From contig CBINGZ010000066.1 of NCBI GenBank assembly GCA_966250335.1, positions 1-17,925 on the forward strand: a stretch of DNA of 17,925 nt, given 5' to 3'. Of this stretch, positions 7,939 to 14,911 are shown piece by piece. The DNA comes from OLB7 sp966250335. GTDB lineage: Bacteria > Bacteroidota > Ignavibacteria > OLB7. The notes beneath the pieces are model-generated. The model was not told where the DNA came from. It made no database searches and worked only from the letters and a program-made list of their open reading frames with translations. Both the position numbers and the translations under genes were made by a program. Within the stretch, counting starts at the first letter, position 1, and the number at the start of each line of letters is the position of its first letter.

Positions 7939-8157
7939 GGTCTTCTACAACTCTCCCCCCTTCCCGTACGTCCTTGTTCCCGCACACGCCGGCACCACCG
8001 ACAACGTTGCGTTCGACCCGATCAGGAGCGGTCGCAGGGTGAGGATTTCCGGAGAAGGGAGCCCGGGGAAGGGATCACCCGCGAACCTTGTTGTTATATT
8101 CGGCGCATCACTGCTCCACAGGCATCCGTGGATCATCCATCCGTTGCGAATCGACGT

Positions 8158-10335
8158 ATGAGCGTGCTCACCGACACTCTTCAGAAGCATTTCGGCTATT
8201 CAGCGTTTCGTCCTCTGCAGGAGGAGATCATCTCCGGCGTCCTGGGGGGGCGGGACACATTCGTGCTGATGCCGACCGGCGGCGGCAAATCCCTCTGCTA
8301 TCAGCTCCCCGCGCTTCTGCTGCCGGGGCTCACCGTTGTGGTCAGTCCGTTGATCGCGCTGATGAAGGATCAGGTGGATGGACTGCGCGAGGCGGGGATC
8401 GCCGCCACCTACATCAACAGCACATTGAGCGCCGGCGAGATCGCCGTTCGCCGCCAGGCGATCCTGGACGGCTCCGTGAAGCTTCTCTACGCGGCCCCCG
8501 AGCGGCTGGTCCTTCCCGACTTCCTCGCCCTTCTCGGCCGGATCGAGCTTTCGCTGCTGGCGGTGGATGAGGCCCACTGCATCTCCGAATGGGGACACGA
8601 TTTCCGGGTCGAATACCGCCAGCTCTCGCTCCTCCGCGACCGCTTCCCCGATGTTCCGATCATCGCCATGACCGCCACGGCCACCGATCGGGTGCGGAAC
8701 GACATCATCACCCAGTTGAAGCTCAGGGAGGACTTCCTGAGCTACCGCGCCAGCTTCGACCGCGAGAACCTCTACTACGGTGTCAAGGCGAAGAAGAGCG
8801 GCTACGACGATCTGCTGGAGATCGTGGCGGCGCACAGGGGGGAGACGGGGATCATCTACTGCCAGAGTCGCGACAGAACCGAGGAGGTCGCCTCCACCCT
8901 CCGCGCGCACGGATACCGGGCGCTCCCGTACCATGCGGGGCTCGAACGTGAGACGCGGGCCGCCACCCAGGAACAGTTCGATCGCGACGACGTCGATATC
9001 GTCTGCGCCACCATCGCGTTCGGCATGGGGATCGACAAGCCGAACGTCCGCTACGTGGTCCACGTCGATCTCCCCAAGAACCTCATGGGCTACTACCAGG
9101 AGACGGGGCGGGGGGGACGCGACGGGCTTCCCTCCGAATGCATCCTCTTCTTCAGCTACGCCGACAAGGTGCGGTTCATGCGCTTCATCGACGAGAAGCC
9201 CGACCCGGCCGACCGAAGAGTCGCGATAGCGCAGCTGGAGGAGATGGTGGGATATGCGGAGAGCACGATATGTCGCAGGAAGACCCTTCTCGCCTACTTC
9301 GGTGAAGAGTACCCGCATGAGAACTGCGGCAACTGCGACATCTGCACCAACCCGGAGGCGCTCGAGACGTTCGACGCCACCCGGCCCACCCTCATGTTCC
9401 TCTCCTGCATCGTCCGCCTGAAGGAGAGCTTCGGCGCGGCCTATGTGATCGACATCCTCCGGGGCTCCAACAACAGGAAGATTCTCAGCAACCGCCATCA
9501 TCTTCTGCCGACCTACAACATCGGCCGCGATCTCTCCAAGGATGAATGGCGCTGGCTGGGGCACGCCCTTATCAGCAACGGCTACCTGACACAGAGCATC
9601 GAGACCTACAACGCGCTGAAGCTGACCGCCAGAGGGTGGGATGTGCTCAGGAACAAGGGGGAGGTGACCCTCAGTCGTCCGCGTCGCGAGAGTCGTGAAA
9701 GCCGCGAGGCGAAGCCGAAACCGTCGCGGGCGGCGGCCGATCTGCCGACATCGAATCGTGATCTCTTCGAGCGGCTCCGGGCCCTGCGGCGGCGGATCGC
9801 CGATCAGCACGAGGTCCCCGCCTACATCATCTTCGACGACAAGACGCTGCACCAGATGGCGTCGCGGCTCCCGTCGACGATGGGGGAACTGCTCGGCGTG
9901 CATGGTGTGGGAGAGGTGAAGGCCGCGCGGTACGGCAGGGAGTTCGTCGATGAGATCAACAGGTTTCTGCGGGAATCGCCCGGCGCCGCCGTGGCCGATG
10001 TCCCACCTCCCCCCGCGCCGTCGGAGCGGAAGACGCCGAGTGCGGAGGCGACGGGAGATCTCTACAGGGCGGGGCTGACGGCCGAGGAGATCGCCGAGCG
10101 TCGCGGGCTCGTCATCGGGACGATCTTCAGCCACCTGATCGCGCTTGCCGCCGCCGGGGAGCTGGAGGATATCGAAGGGGCGATTCCCCCCGACAAGATC
10201 GCCGAGATCCGCGAGGCGTTCGGTCGGTTCGGCACGGCGCAGCTTACCTCCGTGATGGAGTTCCTCGGCTCCGAACATGTATCGTTCGACGAGCTTCGTC
10301 TGGTACGGGCGTTCGATGCGGTGAAGCAGGGATGA
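8158..10335 (+). CDS. recQ: ATP-dependent DNA helicase RecQ
   Basis: A 725-residue 3'-5' DNA helicase acting in recombination and replication-fork repair. All core elements are present: the Q-type FRPLQ motif (17-21), Walker A TGGGKS (40-45), DEAH (137-140) with the RecQ aromatic loop HCISEWGHDFR, MTATAT, FGMGIDKPNVR, and QETGRGGRDG. The zinc site is C372, C390, C393, C396. It is followed by an RQC winged helix (about 410-510), an HRDC domain (about 535-606) and a C-terminal helix-turn-helix extension (about 632-725, with LTAEEIAERRGL). That extension is common in RecQ proteins of Bacteroidota-type bacteria. The frame opens at GTG 8128, but I prefer ATG 8158 because alignment with RecQ starts immediately after it; neither has a strong SD. 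A TATATT box lies at 8095-8100 but lacks a convincing -35. The stop falls 7 bp from the stop of the convergent regulator gene. Confidence 0.95.
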   Translation: MSVLTDTLQKHFGYSAFRPLQEEIISGVLGGRDTFVLMPTGGGKSLCYQLPALLLPGLTVVVSPLIALMKDQVDGLREAGIAATYINSTLSAGEIAVRRQAILDGSVKLLYAAPERLVLPDFLALLGRIELSLLAVDEAHCISEWGHDFRVEYRQLSLLRDRFPDVPIIAMTATATDRVRNDIITQLKLREDFLSYRASFDRENLYYGVKAKKSGYDDLLEIVAAHRGETGIIYCQSRDRTEEVASTLRAHGYRALPYHAGLERETRAATQEQFDRDDVDIVCATIAFGMGIDKPNVRYVVHVDLPKNLMGYYQETGRGGRDGLPSECILFFSYADKVRFMRFIDEKPDPADRRVAIAQLEEMVGYAESTICRRKTLLAYFGEEYPHENCGNCDICTNPEALETFDATRPTLMFLSCIVRLKESFGAAYVIDILRGSNNRKILSNRHHLLPTYNIGRDLSKDEWRWLGHALISNGYLTQSIETYNALKLTARGWDVLRNKGEVTLSRPRRESRESREAKPKPSRAAADLPTSNRDLFERLRALRRRIADQHEVPAYIIFDDKTLHQMASRLPSTMGELLGVHGVGEVKAARYGREFVDEINRFLRESPGAAVADVPPPPAPSERKTPSAEATGDLYRAGLTAEEIAERRGLVIGTIFSHLIALAAAGELEDIEGAIPPDKIAEIREAFGRFGTAQLTSVMEFLGSEHVSFDELRLVRAFDAVKQG

Positions 10336-10342
10336 GATTCCG

Positions 10343-13300
10343 TCAGAGCGCGACCGCCTCGGCGTTCCTCATTCTGACCCGTTCGGCCTCCATCCGCTTC
10401 CCTCGCAGTGCGAGAGTTTCGCAGAGCAGGTCGACCGTCTCCTCGTCGTCCGGCATCGACTCGAAGCCGCGGCGCAGGATCTCCTCCGCGTTCGCCAGAT
10501 CCCCCTCGCGCATCAGCCGCCGCGCCGAATCGAGGGTGGTGCTGTGGAGTTCGAACTCGAAATCCTCGCGGGCCGCCTCGAAGAAGGTGTCGTAGAGTCC
10601 GGGGAAGGGAGTATTGCCGCACGATATGTCGAGAGCCGTCGTGAGCGCCGGCCCGACCCGCATCAGGGTCCCTCTTCTGAGCGATTCGCGCACGTCGTGG
10701 AGCGCGTCGCGGGCCTCCAGAAGATCGACCTGCACCCGGTTCGTGTTGAGCCGGGGGGTGTCGATCTCGGTGATGATGGCGTCGGCCCCCAGCAGCTCGC
10801 GGAGCCTCCAGATCGTCCCGTTCATCATCTTGCGCGCATACTCCGCGTCATCCACGCCGGTCCCCGCGATCCTGCTGAACTCGGAGTGGGAGAGCGGGGT
10901 CTCCAGCATCCGGTCGGCGACCAGGAGCGCCAGCAGGGTCCGCTGCCGCAGCCCTCGGATCACGACCTCCCCTTCCGGCTTCATCACGGTGATTGTTCCC
11001 ATCATGGAGATCCGGATGCGTGCCGCGTCGTCGGCGCCGGCTACTGTGCGCGCCCCCTTCATGCCGGAGAGCCGTTCGCGCCAGGTTTCCCGTTCGCGTT
11101 CGCCGAGTCTCTCTTCTCCCCGTTTCATCAGCGGGCCCATGAAGGCGATCAATCCCTTCTCCCGCAGCCACTCCAGCCCCTGCTCCACTGCTCTTCCCAG
11201 TTCCTCCCCTGTCGTTCCGGCCGGTTCGGTGTCCGCCGCGGCAAGGGCCGCATGAATTCTCAGAATATCATGAAGCGAGAGGATTTTCCCGGGGATCCCC
11301 TCGGGGCAATCCCTCGCTTCATCGATCCCTTCCGGGGTCTCCGCCGCGATGCCCGTCGCATGCGGGCGCCGTCGAAGAGATCGGTCGGTCGATCCCAGCA
11401 GTGTGCGGGTCTCCGCCGGAAGCAACGTATTCTCTCCCAGAAGTTCCTCCACGATCAGCCGTGCCTCCTCCGGAGCGCCGGAGAGGATCAGCGCACGCGC
11501 CAGCCGGGAGGCGATCTCTATCATATAACGATATCCCAGCCCCGCTTCCTCATCCTTAATCAGCGCGCGCGCCTCGGCGGCGGCTCTTGAAGGAGTGTGC
11601 CCCGCTCCCAGAAGTAGCGTGATGCGATAGATGGCGCATCTGACGTAGTTCCGTTTCGAGAGCCCTCCCTTCAGATGGGGGAGGATCTCGTCGCATGCGC
11701 TCACACCTTCCTGCGTCGATCCTATCGACTCGAAGAGCGATATTTTTGTCAACGCGAGATTCCCTTCCCTGTCGTATGTCGCCGTCTCCAGTTCGGGGAT
11801 GGAGTCGATCCGCCGCCGCAGTTCGTCGGCCGAATCGAACAGCGGAAGGAAGTAGGGAGCCACGCATGTCTGCACGGCTTCGCGCGCTCTGGATGGAAGA
11901 TCCTGGAGCGATGTAACGGCCTCGTACTCCCTCTCGATCGCCCGCAGCAGCGGACGGTCGCCGATCGCGGTCGCGGTGTCGGCGGTCAGCCGGAGGAAGA
12001 CCATGTAGGTGTTGTTGTATCGCAGTGCGGGGTATTTCTCCACCCCTTCTCTCGACTCCTTCCAGGCGTTTCGCAGAAGGGAGTAATCGCGGGACTCGTC
12101 CATCCGGTTCGGCCAGGCCAGGGCAAGAAGGCGGTATCCCATGATCTCCGCTCCGGACGGGTCGGCCGTCACGTTCAGCAGATCGTCGATGATGGTCGAC
12201 ACGGCGTCGCCGGCCGTCGTCCCGCGAAGCAGGCGGAGCCGCGCGTAGAGGAGTCTGGCGCAGAGAAGCCCGCCATCCTGAAGCTGTTCCCGGTGAGCTT
12301 CGTAGAGCACCGTTCCGGTCCGCCATGCCTGGTTGCCGAGCCGCCGGGAGGGTCCGTTGTCGAGCGACAGGGTGACATCGAGCGATCGCTCGATCACGCG
12401 CCGCACCAGCCCCAGATCTCCGATCGTCTCCGTGGCGTTCCGTGCCACCGTCTCGAACGGGAGCGTGGAGTAGAGAGGGAGCCCGTTGCCGATGACCCCC
12501 AGCAGTCTTCCCGTGTCGATCCTGGCCGATTGCGTCAGGCAGTTGTGGACGATGGTATGGGTGAACGTCAGGAGCGGGAACCGGCTCGCCGATCGCGGCA
12601 GCGGGGTCAGGGTGTTCCCCGCTACCGCCAGAATTCCCTTGAACATCAGCGATTCCACCGCCTTGTCGGCATCCGGTATCGTCGCCCGCGCGGTTTCCAC
12701 GGCGAACGCCTCCCCCAGCAGCGCAAGCTGTTCCGCAGCGCGCCGTTCGTCGGCGGTCAGGTGCGCCGCCATCCCTTCGGAGAGGAGCTGCACGTTCCTG
12801 TCCAGGGTGTTGGAAAAGGAGGGGAGGTCGAGCGTGACCCGCCAGATCCTGTTTGCGTGGTCGTAGGCGATCGCTTCCGATTTGAGCGCCCCGCGCAGCG
12901 CGGAGCGGATGGCGAGCGGGCTGCCGAGGGTGCTCTCCTGAAGGGCTGCCAGCATCTCCGGTTCCATAGCGGTGTGGAAGAGTTGTCCCCACAATTCCTC
13001 GGTTTCCCCGGGGGAGAGGCCGGAAAGCTCGATCTCCTCCACCAGATAGCGCTCCATCACCGCGCGGATCGGGACCACGGCGGGACGGGAGACACAGAGG
13101 ATCGAGAGGGTCTCATCCCCCAGCGCCTCGATCAATGTGCCGAGCTCGCGCACCGAGTCGGGGCTCAGCTTGTCGACATCTTCTATAATGATCAGCGTGG
13201 GGCGCAGATGGGAAAGGCGGTGAAGCGCCTCGACGATCGACGTGACAGTCTCTTCCGGCTCATCCTGGAGCAGATGGGTAGTGGTGACGAGTGAACAGAG

Positions 13301-13567
13301 CGACTGTCTGACAAGCGATACCAGCGAGGCAACGGCCCCTCGGTAAAGTTTTACATGAACGACGACCCCGCCGCCCCGGAGAATCAGCGGAACCACCTCG
13401 CTCACCAGTCTGCTCTTCCCTATCCCTCCTTCCCCCACGACCAGCCCGCCGCGCAATCCGTGGCCTTGTGGTGTGGCCTGCCAGAAGGAGATGAGTCGTT
13501 CCATTTCAGACTGGCGTCCAACGAACGGAAGAGTCCCATGGTTCATGAAATCGGCAAGTGCTCGCAT
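10343..13567 (-). CDS. STAND-type ATPase with C-terminal SARP-like winged-helix and BTAD module; putative transcriptional regulator
   Basis: A 1074-residue soluble protein. Residues 14-26 (PFVGRQSEMERL) open an AAA_16/STAND-type NTPase with Walker A GEGGIGKS (45-52) and Walker B LIIIEDVDKL (125-134). The long middle (about 280-840) is helix-rich and probably a TPR-like sensor, but repeats are not obvious by eye. From about residue 850 (RIRISMMGTITV...RQRTLLALLV...) a winged-helix OmpR/SARP-like fold appears (DAEYARKMMNGTIWRLRELLG). It is followed by a BTAD-like helical region to the end (ALDISCGNTPFPGLYD...ARREDFE-like, then helical pairs). AfsR-type SARP–STAND regulators usually have the DNA-binding module first; here it is last. 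The start ATG 13567 has GAGGG 8 bases upstream, while Met8 is possible. Expected role: a nucleotide-gated transcription activator. The target is unknown, but a phased repeat array lies 154-226 bp upstream. Confidence 0.78.
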   Translation of the reverse strand: MRALADFMNHGTLPFVGRQSEMERLISFWQATPQGHGLRGGLVVGEGGIGKSRLVSEVVPLILRGGGVVVHVKLYRGAVASLVSLVRQSLCSLVTTTHLLQDEPEETVTSIVEALHRLSHLRPTLIIIEDVDKLSPDSVRELGTLIEALGDETLSILCVSRPAVVPIRAVMERYLVEEIELSGLSPGETEELWGQLFHTAMEPEMLAALQESTLGSPLAIRSALRGALKSEAIAYDHANRIWRVTLDLPSFSNTLDRNVQLLSEGMAAHLTADERRAAEQLALLGEAFAVETARATIPDADKAVESLMFKGILAVAGNTLTPLPRSASRFPLLTFTHTIVHNCLTQSARIDTGRLLGVIGNGLPLYSTLPFETVARNATETIGDLGLVRRVIERSLDVTLSLDNGPSRRLGNQAWRTGTVLYEAHREQLQDGGLLCARLLYARLRLLRGTTAGDAVSTIIDDLLNVTADPSGAEIMGYRLLALAWPNRMDESRDYSLLRNAWKESREGVEKYPALRYNNTYMVFLRLTADTATAIGDRPLLRAIEREYEAVTSLQDLPSRAREAVQTCVAPYFLPLFDSADELRRRIDSIPELETATYDREGNLALTKISLFESIGSTQEGVSACDEILPHLKGGLSKRNYVRCAIYRITLLLGAGHTPSRAAAEARALIKDEEAGLGYRYMIEIASRLARALILSGAPEEARLIVEELLGENTLLPAETRTLLGSTDRSLRRRPHATGIAAETPEGIDEARDCPEGIPGKILSLHDILRIHAALAAADTEPAGTTGEELGRAVEQGLEWLREKGLIAFMGPLMKRGEERLGERERETWRERLSGMKGARTVAGADDAARIRISMMGTITVMKPEGEVVIRGLRQRTLLALLVADRMLETPLSHSEFSRIAGTGVDDAEYARKMMNGTIWRLRELLGADAIITEIDTPRLNTNRVQVDLLEARDALHDVRESLRRGTLMRVGPALTTALDISCGNTPFPGLYDTFFEAAREDFEFELHSTTLDSARRLMREGDLANAEEILRRGFESMPDDEETVDLLCETLALRGKRMEAERVRMRNAEAVAL

Positions 13568-14089
13568 ACATCATACCCTCAGTTGGACCGACTGTCCACC
13601 TATCCGAGCTCCATCAATCCTCGCTTCACATTTCGACAGTCTGCAACTGCCAAACTTTTCGTTGCCGGGGAATAGTTCCGCACTCCGATATAATCGGCGA
13701 TTCCGCCCACAAATCCGCATTCATACCAGGGGGAGGATGAGATTATACCGACCGCGCCCTCCGCTCATACCACCCTGCCGCGCCGTTCATACCGGGGGCC
13801 TCTATCTTGAATGGTGTTGCGAGCGGATGGGACGTCGCTCACGGAAAGCAGAATCATGGGAGAGTGTCGACCGGTCTTGATCCTGGTAACGGGTTGCTCG
13901 AACAGGTCCTCTAGGCGGTTAACGGTATGGAATCACGGAATGATAGCGGTGTTGAAAAATTGCGATTAAAAGAGGTGTGCAGACGACCGCCGTTTTCGCC
14001 GAATCTGATCTCACAGCGATATACATGGGTCCGGTCCCGATCGTGCTACATCATGAACTGATAATGAATGAATATCTACGGAGGATGAA
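13568..14089. other. 522-bp divergent intergenic region
   Basis: This gap separates the minus-strand STAND–SARP gene from the plus-strand T9SS-cargo gene. I find no convincing gene in it; short open frames lack start signals and family resemblance. It holds the 22-bp-phased heptamer array (13721-13793) and an extra TCATACC at 13571-13577, 3 bases upstream of the regulator start codon. A small palindrome CCGAT-ATA-ATCGG (13685-13697) also contains a TATAAT. An AT-richer patch lies around 13950-13972. Promoters for both flanking genes should be here, but no pair of -35 and -10 boxes is good enough to call. Confidence 0.7.
13721..13793. promoter_or_regulatory. Four heptamer direct repeats (TCATACC) at exact 22-bp spacing; candidate SARP-type operator
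   Basis: TCATACC starts at 13721, 13765 and 13787, and TTATACC (one change) starts at 13743. All steps are 22 bp, about two DNA helical turns, with unrelated 15-bp spacers. Heptameric direct repeats with 11- or 22-bp periodicity on one DNA face are the known binding layout for SARP-family activators. The gene immediately downstream on the minus strand encodes a protein with a SARP-like module. On that strand the repeats read GGTATGA and lie upstream of the regulator. On the plus strand they are about 300 bp upstream of the T9SS-cargo gene. Sequence and phasing are seen directly; function and target are inferred. Confidence 0.6.
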
Positions 14090-14662
14090 ATGAAGCGTAG
14101 TTACAGACGCCTGATGATAATCACCGCGCTTGCCTTTGCACTGCTTTCTCTGCTGGGCCAGAGCGCGAACGCACAACTGGTGATTCGAAAACATGTGATC
14201 GGCGCCGGAGGTCACGTGGAGAGTACGGGCGGGTCGCGCCGCCTTTCCGGCACCGCCGGGCAGCCGATCGTCGGCATCTCCGGCAACTTCTCGGATACGC
14301 TCTACCACGGCTTCTGGCAGCCCCGTCGGCTCACCTCGGCGGTCCCGGTCCTCACCGATGCCTCGGGCGACGCGAGCGTGCTGAACAACCACCCCAACCC
14401 GTTCGAGGGGAGCACGACCATTACCTACACCCTCGCGACTCCCGCCGCCGTTACCGTGCGGGTCTTCGACATGACCGGGCGCCTCGTCAGGGTGCTGGTC
14501 GATCAGACGATGGAGAAGGGAACACACTCCGTGGCGTGGGACGCGGTCGATCTGGCCGGGGAGCAGGTCTCCTCGGGGTCGTACCTCTACACCCTGGAGG
14601 CGGCTCCGCTCAACGGAAGCACGGGGGTGACGGCGCGGCGCCTTATGGTCTATGCCAGATAG
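14090..14662 (+). CDS. Small T9SS-exported protein with type A C-terminal sorting domain
   Basis: A 190-residue protein. The start ATG has GGAGG five bases upstream. A Sec signal peptide (MKRSYRRLMIITALAFALLSLLGQSANA|Q by segments) is followed by a short module about residues 28-77. That module contains VIGAGGHVESTGG, LSGTAGQPIVGIS and YHGFWQPR, a G-Q-P-x-x-G...GFW pattern known from many secreted FCB-group proteins. The C-terminal about 80 residues form a T9SS type A sorting domain: NNHPNPFEGSTTITYTL, VRVFDMTGRLVRVL, and SGSYLYTLEA...ARRLMVYA. In known systems this directs outer-membrane translocation and surface attachment. Apart from these two modules there is almost no cargo, so it may be a minimal surface or structural protein. 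It lies 249 bp upstream of the giant repeat protein gene on the same strand. Confidence 0.85.
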   Translation: MKRSYRRLMIITALAFALLSLLGQSANAQLVIRKHVIGAGGHVESTGGSRRLSGTAGQPIVGISGNFSDTLYHGFWQPRRLTSAVPVLTDASGDASVLNNHPNPFEGSTTITYTLATPAAVTVRVFDMTGRLVRVLVDQTMEKGTHSVAWDAVDLAGEQVSSGSYLYTLEAAPLNGSTGVTARRLMVYAR

Positions 14663-14911
14663 CCGCGGACGGGACGTCGGGACATCGATTACATATCTCG
14701 CTCTATGATATCGATGTTCGATGCATGTCGATACAGGTGATGCCCCCTTTTCCGGTCGTATCGTACAGCGACAATGATCATGAACTATGATCCAGGCCGA
14801 TTTCGCCCGGAGCCGGTGGAACCGGGTCCGCGACGACGGCTGGTATGCGATACACACAGGTCACAATGTCACATCAAATGCAACTCAGTTGAAATTGAAC
14901 AGGAGAAGATC

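Noticed and set aside
8128..8157. GTG start for recQ ten codons upstream
   Set aside because: RecQ homology begins right after ATG 8158, and no SD supports the GTG. It remains possible.
8200..10278. A 692-codon minus-strand frame opposite recQ
   Set aside because: It overlaps an unmistakable RecQ throughout and resembles no family. It is expected from high-GC codon bias.
10336..10342. A terminator between convergent recQ and the regulator gene
   Set aside because: Only 7 bp separate the stop codons; there is no hairpin in the gap. Transcripts probably overlap.
11675..13294. A 539-codon plus-strand frame opposite the STAND–SARP gene, and similar frames opposite the AddB-like gene (4945-6264)
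   Set aside because: Low-complexity, Arg/Gly/Pro-rich products without motifs; the opposite strand carries clear domains.
13689..13694. TATAAT as a sigma-70 -10 box in the divergent region
   Set aside because: The nearest TTG-containing -35-like element leaves a 21-bp spacer. The box also sits inside a small palindrome, so strand and function are unclear.
14682..14717. Inverted repeat ACATCGAT...ATCGATGT after the T9SS gene as a terminator
   Set aside because: An 8-bp stem with a 20-base loop and no T-run is too weak to call.
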